A DNA stretch of 26,645 nucleotides from DATLTV01 sp035533375 (lineage in GTDB: Bacteria > Patescibacteriota > Minisyncoccia > UBA6257 > 2-01-FULL-56-20): positions 1 to 26,645 of the forward strand of contig DATLTV010000006.1 in assembly GCA_035533375.1 (NCBI GenBank), in the 5' to 3' direction. This document shows, piece by piece, positions 1-6,186 of this stretch. Both the position numbers and the translations under genes were made by a program. How positions within the stretch are numbered: position 1 is the first letter of the stretch; each line of letters begins with the position of its first letter. The notes beneath the pieces were generated by a model. It saw only the letters and a list, made by a program, of their open reading frames with translations. It ran no database searches and was not told where the DNA came from.

Positions 1-1331
1 GTGCTCGCGCTGATCACGCGTCCCATGGCTTGGGGCGCGAGCGCCGCATCCACGTACGGTCGCATTATGGTGCCGCCGTTCGCGATGGCGCCGACGGCGC
101 TCACAAGCTCGACGGGAGTCACTGCGACCCCCTGCCCATACGCCACAGTGTCGAAATCCACTTGCGGCGACTTCGGATTCAGCTGACTCAGATTGCCCGC
201 AACCTCGCCCGGAAGGTCGATGCCGGTTTTTTGGTCAAGCCGGAATTTTTTCATATAACTCGTGAAAATGGCGTTGCCGATCTGGTTTTCGGCGAAAATG
301 GCGCCGCTGTTGATGGAATGCTCGATAACCTGCGTCATCGTCGTGCCCGACCCGTAAGGACCGTGCGTCGTGAGATCGTAGTTCGTAATGTGCGCGCGGT
401 TCACATCCACGTATCCTTTGTCGTCGTACGTCGTGTTCGGCGTGATCTTCCCGGCATCGATCCCCGCCGCCATGGTAAGCACTTTGAAAATAGAGCCGGG
501 TTCGTACACCGACTGGACGTTCGAATTCAAAAAATCGGAAAATGACGACGACGCGTATTCGTTCGGATCGAAATCGGGGCTCGCACCCATGGCAAGAACC
601 TTTCCGGTCTGCGGATCTTCCACGATCACGCTGCCGCCCGTGGCGCCGCTCGCCTTGATGAGATCGGCGAGAATCTTTTCCGCTTCGGTCTGGATATTCG
701 GGTCAATCGTAAGCGCAAGATTTCCATCCGAGGCAAGCGCAAGCGCCGTAACATCCGTTTCCGTCGCGGAAATGCCCGAAAGCGCGCCGTTATAAAACTC
801 CTCGACGCCGTAGTGGCCCGTTTCGCCAAAACTGTCCGCCGAGGGCCCGGTAAAGCCGATGACCTGCGACGCGATCGTGCCGAGCGGGTAGAAACGGCCC
901 GGCTCCGAATCCACATAGATTCCTTTCATGTTCAAATTTTCGATCTCCGCGGCGAGCGACGGGTCCGCTCTGCGCACGAGCAAGTCGTATGCGCTTGTTT
1001 TTTTTGAAAATTGAGTCTTAAGATCGCCGACCGGCATGCCGAGGATGGGCGCAAGCGTGTTCGCCGCCTCCGATGCGTCCTCGATCGCGGACGGCACGGC
1101 ATAGATCACCGGAAAATCCCGGTTGATTGCCGCCGGCAATACGTTCCCGTTTTTATCCGTGAAATAAATAAGGCCGCGGTTCGCGGTCACGGCGGAAGAA
1201 GCGAGATATTGCGATGCGGCGCGCGCTTCGTAATAACCGCCTTTCACCAACTGCACTTGATAGAGGTGAAAAACGACGAAAGAAAATGCGAGGACGATGC
1301 AGCCGATCAGAACTCCGAAGCGTAAGACCAT
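1..1331 (-). CDS. ftsI: FtsI-like class B penicillin-binding protein (C-terminus off the left edge)
   Basis: This is a peptidoglycan transpeptidase of division septum synthesis, anchored in the cytoplasmic membrane with its catalytic domain outside. About 443 residues are visible. An N-terminal membrane segment lies at residues 4-22, followed by a dimerisation/pedestal region and then the transpeptidase domain. The active-site motif SIFK is at about 280-283 within YEPGSIFK, and the second motif SIN is at about 339-341. The DQKTGIDLPGE stretch near 366 is the usual family landmark and not the catalytic KTG, which should lie beyond the edge. The ATG at 1331 is inside the end of the upstream ftsL-like gene (overlap 25 nt), so translation is probably coupled. 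It is the last visible gene of the mraZ operon. The family call is firm; FtsI rather than another class B PBP is inferred from the operon. Confidence 0.93.
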   Translation of the reverse strand, partial: MVLRFGVLIGCIVLAFSFVVFHLYQVQLVKGGYYEARAASQYLASSAVTANRGLIYFTDKNGNVLPAAINRDFPVIYAVPSAIEDASEAANTLAPILGMPVGDLKTQFSKKTSAYDLLVRRADPSLAAEIENLNMKGIYVDSEPGRFYPLGTIASQVIGFTGPSADSFGETGHYGVEEFYNGALSGISATETDVTALALASDGNLALTIDPNIQTEAEKILADLIKASGATGGSVIVEDPQTGKVLAMGASPDFDPNEYASSSFSDFLNSNVQSVYEPGSIFKVLTMAAGIDAGKITPNTTYDDKGYVDVNRAHITNYDLTTHGPYGSGTTMTQVIEHSINSGAIFAENQIGNAIFTSYMKKFRLDQKTGIDLPGEVAGNLSQLNPKSPQVDFDTVAYGQGVAVTPVELVSAVGAIANGGTIMRPYVDAALAPQAMGRVISAS

Positions 1332-1624
1332 TGTGAGTGAATTTCGAAATATTCGGGATTATTATCCTCAATAAGATTATCTCGGGCGGCAAGATGCTGC
1401 AAATTGTCCGAGCTCGTCACGCCGAACATCCGTTGCTGCAGCGCGGCGTTTTGCGCCTGTACGGACTGCAATTCGGTCTTCATGTCGGCGATGCCGTGAT
1501 CGAGATTCACCGATGCATTATAGAGAGCGACCAGCCAAAAAACGCCCGCGACGAAAAGAATCACGAGCAGGGCAAGGATCTTATTCACGGCACTATGGCG
1601 TTTGTTCGGTTGGATAAATGTCAT
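1307..1624 (-). CDS. ftsL: FtsL-like small division protein
   Basis: A 105-residue protein with a basic cytoplasmic start, one membrane segment (about residues 15-35, LALLVILFVAGVFWLVAL) and a following heptad-rich stretch (about 45-70, HGIADMKTELQSVQAQNAAL) that looks like a periplasmic coiled coil. This is the shape of FtsL/DivIC proteins, which hold FtsI and FtsW in the divisome. Sequence alone would not identify it; the position between rsmH and ftsI does. An upstream ATG at 1702 would give 131 residues but would overlap the small ORF 1633-1749 in another frame, so the ATG at 1624, 8 nt after that ORF's TAA, is preferred. The 3' end overlaps ftsI. Confidence 0.78.
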   Translation of the reverse strand: MTFIQPNKRHSAVNKILALLVILFVAGVFWLVALYNASVNLDHGIADMKTELQSVQAQNAALQQRMFGVTSSDNLQHLAARDNLIEDNNPEYFEIHSQWSYASEF

Positions 1625-1632
1625 TAAAGCGT

Positions 1633-1749
1633 TTACCAGAGAAGGAATGCCTTGATGCAATACGAAATAAGCGTGGCGAATAAGGCCGCGAAGAGCACCC
1701 ACGAGAAAACGTCCATGATGTTTAAAAACGTAATGATCTTTTTATTCAT
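1633..1749 (-). CDS. 38-residue single-span membrane protein in the division cluster
   Basis: A short ORF between rsmH and ftsL. Its ATG overlaps the rsmH stop in an ATGA arrangement (1749-1746) and its TAA lies 8 nt before the ftsL ATG, which is the tight coupling expected of real genes in this operon. The product starts MNKKIITFLNIMDV and continues as one hydrophobic span of about 24 residues with a single Lys near the C-terminal end, finishing in LLW. No family is recognised. It is too short for most gene callers. It could be a small divisome or FtsL-associated membrane peptide, or only a coupling device that carries ribosomes from rsmH to ftsL. Confidence 0.6.
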   Translation of the reverse strand: MNKKIITFLNIMDVFSWVLFAALFATLISYCIKAFLLW

Positions 1750-2621
1750 GAAATGATGGCTGTTCTTAGTTTTGCCGATCGGCTTCGGGGATTCGACATC
1801 ATTTCTTCCCGCGAAGCGACTGCCGGTTTTTTGGTAATAATGCGGATCGTTCCCTCTTTCTCCATGATTTTGAAACCGATTTTTACGATCTTATCTTCGA
1901 GCGAATGAAAACTGATCACGACCGCCCTGCCTCCCGGCGCGAGCACCTTCGGAAGATTTGCGAGAGCGCGTTCCAGATTTTCAAGTTCGCGGTTCGCGTA
2001 GATGCGCAATGCCTGAAAAGTGCGCGTCGCGGGGTCGATGCGACCGCGCTCGTACCCTTTCGGCAGCGCGCCGCGGACGATCTCCGCAAGCTCTCCCGAG
2101 GTTTCGATTGCGCGCTTCCGGCCGCGCTCTTTCACCGCTTTCGCGATCCGCCGCGAAAACCGCTCGCCGCCGAATTCGAAAATGATCTTCGCAAGATCGG
2201 GCTCGCTTAGTTCGCGGAGAAGCTGTTTTACCGGCGGCATGGCCGGATCATAGGTCATGAGCATCGGCTCGTCGCGGAGAAAGCTGAATCCCCTGCCCGA
2301 CGATTCGAGCTGTTCGGAAGAAAATCCGAGATCGAGGAGCAACCCGTCGGCTTTCGGCAATTTCGCGCTTTCAAGAATCTGCGGCAGGTCGGCATAATTG
2401 CCGGCAACGCAGCGCATATTCTTTTTTTCCGCGAAACGCACGCCCGCCCGTTCGACCATTCCGCGATCCCAGTCGATGCCGAGCACTTTGCCTTGCGGCC
2501 CCACGCGGTCGAGGATTGCCGCGGCGTGTCCGCCGCCATCCATCGTGCCGTCGATCATGAATTCGCCCGGTTTGGGACCCAGAAACTGCAATACTTCATT
2601 TAAAAGAACTGGGGTATGCAT
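1746..2621 (-). CDS. rsmH: 16S rRNA (cytosine(1402)-N4)-methyltransferase
   Basis: RsmH (MraW) methylates N4 of C1402 in the 16S decoding centre. The protein begins MHTPVLLNEVLQFL, the canonical start, and has the SAM-binding loop IDGTMDGGGHAAAIL (usual form DGTxGxGGHS), the GLLLDLGFSSEQL motif and the C-terminal VISFHSLEDKIVK signature. Length is 291 residues, near the family norm of about 300. An upstream in-frame ATG at 2723 would add 34 residues, but these are a translation of short DNA repeats (YEPRAYEPRANEL) and lack any RsmH homology, so 2621 is chosen. The stop overlaps the start of the 38-residue membrane ORF. Confidence 0.95.
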   Translation of the reverse strand: MHTPVLLNEVLQFLGPKPGEFMIDGTMDGGGHAAAILDRVGPQGKVLGIDWDRGMVERAGVRFAEKKNMRCVAGNYADLPQILESAKLPKADGLLLDLGFSSEQLESSGRGFSFLRDEPMLMTYDPAMPPVKQLLRELSEPDLAKIIFEFGGERFSRRIAKAVKERGRKRAIETSGELAEIVRGALPKGYERGRIDPATRTFQALRIYANRELENLERALANLPKVLAPGGRAVVISFHSLEDKIVKIGFKIMEKEGTIRIITKKPAVASREEMMSNPRSRSAKLRTAIIS

Positions 2622-2624
2622 TAA

Positions 2625-2662
2625 CTCGTTAGCTCTAGGCTCGTAAGCTCTAGGCTCGTAAG
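2625..2662 (-). repeat. Two 15-bp tandem repeats plus an 8-bp unit before rsmH
   Basis: On the minus strand the 15-mer CTTACGAGCCTAGAG occurs twice in a row (2648-2662 and 2633-2647) and is followed by CTAACGAG (2625-2632) immediately before TTA-ATG of rsmH. The octamer CTAACGAG is the same unit that is repeated six times in front of mraZ. The 126-bp gap between mraZ and rsmH also carries an 8-bp perfect hairpin (2703-2710 with 2720-2727). Confidence 0.85.
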
Positions 2663-2747
2663 TCAATCCGTTTTGTTGGATATGGCTTAAGAGCTTGGCA
2701 GACGAATTGCCGTTATTATGCAATTCGGCGCTTAAGAACTATGGAGC

Positions 2748-3179
2748 TTAAATTCCTAGTTCGCCTAATTTTTCCGCTATCTCGTCGGAAGCGGTTTCGG
2801 TTTTTTTCTTGTACGCTTCCCACTTTTCGAAATCCCAGATCTCGATGCGGCTCATAAGGCCGGCGATCACGACCTGTTTCTTGAGACCGGCATATTTTCT
2901 GAGATAATCCGGAATAAGAATACGCCCCTGGTTGTCGAGTGAAACGTCCATGGCGGCGCCGAGCATAAGCCGCGTGAACGCGCGCGAGTTCGCCTGCGCG
3001 AGCGGCAACGCGACGAGCTTCGCCGCAAGTGCTTCCCATTCCTTGCTCGCGAATACGAAAAGACAGTCATCGAGTCCCCGCGTGATAATAGCGCCGGCCG
3101 CGAGCGCGTCCTTGAATTTCGCCGGAATCGCCACCCGACCTTTTACGTCCAGATTGTGTTGGTGTTCGCCTAGTAACAT
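2748..3179 (-). CDS. mraZ: Transcriptional regulator MraZ
   Basis: MraZ is a DNA-binding autoregulator of the division/cell-wall cluster, related to AbrB-type swapped-hairpin folds and forming ring-shaped oligomers. The protein has the usual two halves: an N-terminal repeat MLLGEHQHNLDVKGRVAIPA and a second repeat MLGAAMDVSLDNQGRILIPD, both carrying the DxKGR/DxQGR type motif, each about 50-60 residues apart. Length is 143, as expected. It is the first gene of the operon, and the upstream DNA holds matching TGG-type operator boxes and a promoter. No strong Shine-Dalgarno sequence precedes the ATG; only the GAG in the last repeat unit is suitably placed. Confidence 0.95.
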   Translation of the reverse strand: MLLGEHQHNLDVKGRVAIPAKFKDALAAGAIITRGLDDCLFVFASKEWEALAAKLVALPLAQANSRAFTRLMLGAAMDVSLDNQGRILIPDYLRKYAGLKKQVVIAGLMSRIEIWDFEKWEAYKKKTETASDEIAEKLGELGI

Positions 3180-3181
3180 AT

Positions 3182-3232
3182 AGCTCGTTAGCTCGTTAGC
3201 TCGTTAGCTCGTTAGCTCGTTAGCTCGTTAGC
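3182..3232 (-). repeat. Six tandem 8-bp repeats directly before mraZ
   Basis: On the plus strand AGCTCGTT is repeated six times exactly (3182-3229), followed by a partial AGC. The transcript therefore carries (AACGAGCT)x6 ending 2 nt before the mraZ ATG. The period is 8 bp with no spacers, so it is not a CRISPR. Every unit contains a weak GAG that could serve as a ribosome-binding core for the last copy. Confidence 0.95.
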
Positions 3233-3294
3233 AGATGTATTTGCTAAAGAGCTAGACGCAGGAAAGTTATTGCATGATTTCCTGCGCTAACGAG
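3221..3294 (-). promoter_or_regulatory. Structured mraZ 5' leader with an anti-repeat
   Basis: Three pairings are visible. (1) 3221-3233 with 3242-3254: 6 bp, a 2x2 internal loop, 5 bp, and an 8-nt loop; this uses one repeat unit. (2) A perfect 8-bp hairpin, 3258-3265 with 3278-3285, loop 12 nt. (3) In the transcript CTCGTTAGC (3294-3286) is complementary to GCTAACGAG, which occurs in each tandem unit, so it could pair with any of the six, including the one nearest the start codon. Function is inferred only. Confidence 0.6.
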
Positions 3295-3335
3295 TTATTG
3301 AGCTTTTTTAAAGATATGCACAGAAAGTGGCAGTT

Positions 3336-3386
3336 ATCCCCATAGTTATCCACAGTTCACCACTTCTATTTAATAGTACACCACTT
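3336..3386 (-). promoter_or_regulatory. MraZ operator boxes
   Basis: On the minus strand AAGTGGTG occurs at 3386-3379 and again at 3365-3358, followed by TGTGG and ATGGGG cores, giving TGG at about 21, 10 and 10 bp intervals. Known MraZ operators are TGG(G)N repeats at 10-bp period upstream of mraZ. The first box lies between the -35 and -10 elements, so binding would block RNA polymerase. Confidence 0.75.
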
Positions 3387-3400
3387 CCCTGTACAGTCAA
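3373..3400 (-). promoter_or_regulatory. sigma70-type promoter of the mraZ operon
   Basis: TTGACT (3400-3395) and TACTAT (3378-3373) are separated by 16 bp. Transcription would begin near 3366 and give a leader of about 187 nt. Confidence 0.7.
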
Positions 3401-3402
3401 AG

Positions 3403-3448
3403 CAAAGGCTATTTCGCCTTATAAAGACGAAATAGCCTTTGTTTTATT
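3403..3448 (+). terminator. Intrinsic terminator hairpin upstream of the mraZ promoter
   Basis: A perfect 13-bp stem (3404-3416 with 3428-3440), extended by a further C-G pair, has an 11-nt loop and is followed on the plus strand by GTTTTATT. No plus-strand gene ends here, so its more likely job is to insulate the mraZ promoter. The stretch 3449-3565 holds no gene I can support. Confidence 0.65.
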
Positions 3449-3565
3449 GGCCAAAAACGCCGAATAGCCGCCCGGATATGCACAGGGGTGGATTGGATCG
3501 TAATAACCGCTAATTCCCCACTTAAGATTGGGTCATACCGATCCTTAACCGCAAAACCCACCTCA

Positions 3566-3591
3566 AAAATACCGCGAGGTTGCGGTATTTT
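3566..3591 (-). terminator. Terminator after the HAD gene
   Basis: A 10-bp stem AAAATACCGC / GCGGTATTTT with a 6-nt loop, rich in T on the exit side of the minus strand. It lies about 115 nt after the HAD stop codon and could work in both directions. Confidence 0.7.
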
Positions 3592-3705
3592 AGCGCGATC
3601 GAGATAATCGACCCGAGCGCAGTGAACGCGCCTGCACTGACCGAAAAGATTTTTTACGCGAACGGCATTTTTGTCCTGCACGATGCTTCGAAATGCACGG
3701 ACGGA

Positions 3706-4299
3706 TCACCGCTCGGAAAGCCTTTCGATGCGCCTGGCAAGCGCGGCATAATAAGCCGTATTCTTTTTTCCTTTTTTTATTTTGACGGCTTTCACGCCGA
3801 GCGCGCGGGCGGCGGCGATTACGTGCGGCGAATCATCGAGCATGATAAGATGCGGGCCATATTTCTTGCGAAACGCCGCAAGATCTTCTTTCTTATGGAG
3901 GTTTCCCGTAATAAGAACATATTTAAAAAATCGGCCGAATCCGGCCTGAATGAATTTTCTGAGCTGAAATTGCTTATGACCGTAACTCAGGAGGATCAGC
4001 CGGTGCTTGCGCGCAAGTTTTTGTACGAACGCGCGCGCGCCGGGATAATTGTATCCCTTTTTCCGGCCGAAAAGCTTTTGATATTCCCCGAGCACCTTCC
4101 TCCGGATTTTGGGATCCGGAAACACATAGTCCAAAAACGCATCCGGATGGAACACCGCCATACCACGAATGATGTTCCGGTGCGCTTCTTCAAATTGCCT
4201 GCGGCTCACGCCGAAACGCCGCAGGATCGCCATACGGTGCCGCTTAAACGCGGCGGTGTCGATAAGGGTGTGGTCGAGATCGATCAGGATGGTTTTCAT
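3706..4299 (-). CDS. HAD-superfamily hydrolase
   Basis: A 197-residue cytoplasmic phosphatase-like protein of the haloacid dehalogenase superfamily. Motif I is at the very N-terminus (MKTILIDLDHTLIDT, nucleophile Asp at about 7 and acid/base Asp at about 9), motif II is the Ser in LILLSYG, and motif IV is the acidic pair in HLIMLDDSPHVI. A helical cap lies between motifs I and II. The substrate cannot be told from sequence. The ATG at 4299 puts motif I in its normal place; a longer reading frame from 4446 would add residues encoded by a palindromic repeat element and is rejected. No clear ribosome-binding site is seen. Confidence 0.85.
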   Translation of the reverse strand: MKTILIDLDHTLIDTAAFKRHRMAILRRFGVSRRQFEEAHRNIIRGMAVFHPDAFLDYVFPDPKIRRKVLGEYQKLFGRKKGYNYPGARAFVQKLARKHRLILLSYGHKQFQLRKFIQAGFGRFFKYVLITGNLHKKEDLAAFRKKYGPHLIMLDDSPHVIAAARALGVKAVKIKKGKKNTAYYAALARRIERLSER

Positions 4300-4325
4300 G
4301 TAATGGCGTGGCATTTCGGCAGTAC

Positions 4326-4408
4326 GTCGCCCCCGCGGAGGCGGGGGGTCCATGCTTTCAACGAAACATCCGGAAGCGTGGATCCTCGCCTTTGCGAGGA
4401 CGACATCA
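4326..4408. repeat. Inverted pair of REP-like palindromes
   Basis: Two hairpin units face each other. The left reads GTCGCCCCCGC-gga-GGCGGGGG then TCCATGCTT; the right, on the minus strand, reads ATGTCGTCCTCGC-aaa-GGCGAGGATCCACGCTTC. Both follow the pattern GTCG(T/C)CC, hairpin stem, (GGA)TCCAyGCTT. The TGA stop of yvcK (4408-4406) lies at the element edge. Related units are at 5769-5810 and 18543-18657. Confidence 0.75.
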
Positions 4409-5416
4409 ATGAGATCGTTTTTTATTCGCCAAAACTCGTTTTCCAAAAAATCTCTTGATCTTTTCCGGGTCGTGGCGCAAGGGCGCCCGCATAATCGTGT
4501 CGTTCTGCTGCTGCGGTCGGAGACGGAACGAGACGACGTCCGCCGTGACCGCCGTAACGCCCCGCGAGCCGAGATACGCGAGGTCTTCTTCCGTGATCTT
4601 CGTCTCCTCGAACCGGTCTTTCACCATGTCGAGCACTTTGTCCGCGATCGCTTCGTTCACAACGACGAGATCGAACGGTTTCCGGCCGAGCTCGTGTTCG
4701 AACCAGCCGAGATAATCTTTGAGCGCGTAGAAACTGTCCTGCCCGCGGTGCGCAAGCAGGTTCACGAACCATATTTTTTTCGCTTTGCTCCTTTTCCACG
4801 CGGCGGCGAACCCTTTTACATAAAGGTGCGGCAGGACGCTCGTGAAAAAATGCCCGGGCGCGAAGATCAGATAGTCCGCGCGAAGCATGGCTTCGCGCGC
4901 ATCGGGATTCAGCTTCGCGCCGGGATCGAGATACAATTTTTTGATCGACGCCTCGGCGAAGCTCAGATGATCCGCGATCTGCTGTTGGTCGCCCAAAACG
5001 CGACCGTTCGAAAGCTTCGCGCAAAGTTTCGCGAAATCGTACGAAACGGGGATTACCTTGTTTTTGAGGCCGAGCAAACGGTGCAATTCGGCGACGCCTT
5101 CGCGTTCCGTTTCGTGCTGGTCGAGAAACGACCGCAAGAGAAGATTCCCGACATTCACGCCGAACAAATTTCCGCGGCCGAAGCGATAATTCAAAGACCC
5201 GAGGAGCGTGCCGTCAAGATCGAGGCTCGCCGCAACGCACTGCCGGAAGTCGCCCAAGGCGATCCCGCCGTAATCCCGCCGCACGGCCCCCGTCGATCCC
5301 CCGTCGTCGAACGCGCTCACGATCGTCGTCAAATTGACGGGCAGGTCTTTGAGCGCCTTCGTGAAGGTGGATGAGCCAACCCCGCCGCCGATCAGCACTA
5401 CATTATTTTTCTTCAT
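4406..5416 (-). CDS. yvcK: YvcK/CofD-family protein
   Basis: A 336-residue homologue of YvcK (gluconeogenesis factor), a UDP-sugar-binding protein that helps balance carbon flow toward peptidoglycan precursors; the family is related to CofD 2-phospho-L-lactate transferase. Visible landmarks are the N-terminal nucleotide-binding loop NVVLIGGGVGSSTF, the DDGGSTGAVRRDYG motif at about 37-50, GDFRQC at about 56, the LIFAPGHFFTSVLPHL segment in the middle, and DLVVVNE near 250. The start is fixed by the glycine-rich loop. No Shine-Dalgarno is obvious. tRNA-Val lies 47 nt upstream on the same strand. The C-terminus ends against a palindromic repeat. Confidence 0.88.
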   Translation of the reverse strand: MKKNNVVLIGGGVGSSTFTKALKDLPVNLTTIVSAFDDGGSTGAVRRDYGGIALGDFRQCVAASLDLDGTLLGSLNYRFGRGNLFGVNVGNLLLRSFLDQHETEREGVAELHRLLGLKNKVIPVSYDFAKLCAKLSNGRVLGDQQQIADHLSFAEASIKKLYLDPGAKLNPDAREAMLRADYLIFAPGHFFTSVLPHLYVKGFAAAWKRSKAKKIWFVNLLAHRGQDSFYALKDYLGWFEHELGRKPFDLVVVNEAIADKVLDMVKDRFEETKITEEDLAYLGSRGVTAVTADVVSFRLRPQQQNDTIMRAPLRHDPEKIKRFFGKRVLANKKRSH

Positions 5417-5452
5417 ATTTCGTGTGTCCGGCAGAGGTGAAAATTTATTTAA

Positions 5453-5545
5453 AAAATTTTTGTGGGCCCAATAGGGATCGAACCTATGGCCTTTCCGATG
5501 TGAACGGAACGCTCTACCACTGAGCTATGGGCCCACAAAAATTTT
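5453..5545. repeat. Perfect inverted repeat enclosing tRNA-Val
   Basis: AAAATTTTTGTGGGCCC (5453-5469) is the exact reverse complement of 5529-5545. Six of the 17 bp belong to the tRNA acceptor stem; the other 11 bp extend it into both flanks, so the primary transcript would have a continuous stem beyond the mature ends. Confidence 0.95.
5463..5534 (-). tRNA. tRNA-Val (anticodon CAC)
   Basis: The cloverleaf is complete: acceptor GGGCCCA/TGGGCCC, D arm GCTC-AGTGGTA-GAGC, anticodon stem TTCCG/CGGAA with loop TTCACAT (anticodon CAC, decodes GUG), T arm ATAGG-TTCGATC-CCTAT, discriminator A. CCA is not encoded. Confidence 0.92.
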
Positions 5546-5625
5546 CAAGCGGATCGGACTCCCTCGCTTTGCTCGGGACTACGTGGCTCTAAGTCGCTTC
5601 GCTCCAAGAGCCACGAGAGCTACGA

Positions 5626-5658
5626 CCTTTCCGATGTGAATGGAACGCTCTACCACTG
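5626..5658 (-). pseudogene. tRNA-Val fragment (D arm and anticodon arm)
   Basis: Thirty-three nt match 5490-5522 of the intact tRNA-Val with a single C-to-T change in the anticodon stem. Acceptor and T arms are absent, so it cannot be a working tRNA. It is bordered by a 9-bp hairpin (5582-5590 with 5607-5615) and a small palindrome TCCTT...AAGGA at about 5664-5690. Confidence 0.85.
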
Positions 5659-5715
5659 CTTGTCCTTCGTAGCTTTAACAAAGGAGGAAGCTAAGTGCCC
5701 TTATCGTATTCCACT

Positions 5716-5763
5716 ATAAATCAAAACGGCGATGAGTTCAACGTCATCGCCGTTTTGATTTAT
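5716..5763 (-). terminator. Strong terminator after rplL
   Basis: A perfect 20-bp stem (5716-5735 with 5744-5763) with an 8-nt loop and an AAATCAAAAC/GTTTTGATTT base, placed about 55 nt after the rplL stop. It can act in both orientations. Confidence 0.85.
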
Positions 5764-5768
5764 TTTTC

Positions 5769-5810
5769 CGAAGCGTGGATCCTCCGCCTTCGCGGAGGAC
5801 GACATTAATG
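5769..5810. repeat. REP-like palindrome
   Basis: On the minus strand CATTAATGTCGTCCTCCGC-gaa-GCGGAGGATCCACGCTTC, the same consensus as the right unit at 4372-4408 with compensating changes in the stem. It sits between the rplL stop and the terminator. Confidence 0.75.
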
Positions 5811-5816
5811 CGCCGC

Positions 5817-6179
5817 CTATTCGACGGACACCGTCGCGCCCGCGGCTTCAAGCTTCTTCTTCATTTCCGCGGCTTCTTCCTTCTTCACGCCTTCTTTTAC
5901 CGTCTTCGGCGCGCCTTCGACGAGATCCTTGGCTTCTTTCAGGCCGAGCACCGTCACTTCGCGGACCGCCTTGATCACTTCGAGCTTCTTCGCGCCTGCG
6001 GCTTTGAGAACGACATTGAACGTATCTTTCTCTTCAGCGGGGGCGGCACCGGCTCCGGGCGCGGCCATCGCGGCGGCCGAGATGCCGAATTTTTCTTCGA
6101 GCGTTTTCACGAGGTCGGCGAGTTCGACGACCGTGAGCGCTTCGATTTTTGAAATCAGATCCTGGTGTTTATCCGACAT
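5817..6179 (-). CDS. rplL: 50S ribosomal protein bL12 (L7/L12)
   Basis: A 120-residue stalk protein that recruits translation factors to the ribosome. The N-terminal dimerisation domain (MSDKHQDLISKIEALTVVEL) is followed by an Ala/Gly/Pro hinge (AAPGAGAAPAEE, about 42-53) and the C-terminal domain with the conserved KTxFxVxL-like start (KDTFNVVLKAAG), KKLEVIKAVREVTVLGLKEAK and VEGAPKTVKEG. The ATG at 6179 is the family start, 7 nt after the rplJ stop; an upstream frame from 6269 runs inside rplJ and is rejected. Transcribed with rplJ and ended by the 20-bp hairpin. Confidence 0.97.
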   Translation of the reverse strand: MSDKHQDLISKIEALTVVELADLVKTLEEKFGISAAAMAAPGAGAAPAEEKDTFNVVLKAAGAKKLEVIKAVREVTVLGLKEAKDLVEGAPKTVKEGVKKEEAAEMKKKLEAAGATVSVE

Positions 6180-6186
6180 GGTTTTG

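Noticed and set aside
230..260. Catalytic KTG of FtsI inside DQKTGIDLPGE
   Set aside because: This KTG is a structural landmark that precedes the real KTG box; the latter should be beyond the left edge.
1625..1702. A longer N-terminus for the ftsL-like protein
   Set aside because: It would overlap the 38-residue membrane ORF, and the ATG at 1624 follows that ORF's stop by 8 nt.
3182..3232. CRISPR-like array before mraZ
   Set aside because: The unit is 8 bp with no spacers; it is a simple tandem repeat.
3409..3681. A 90-codon frame on the minus strand after the HAD gene
   Set aside because: It runs through two terminator hairpins, has no ribosome-binding site and shows no family features.
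4352..5374. A long plus-strand frame opposite yvcK
   Set aside because: It is the complement of a well-supported gene and is rich in Arg/Glu/Phe without domains; GC-rich codon bias opens this frame.
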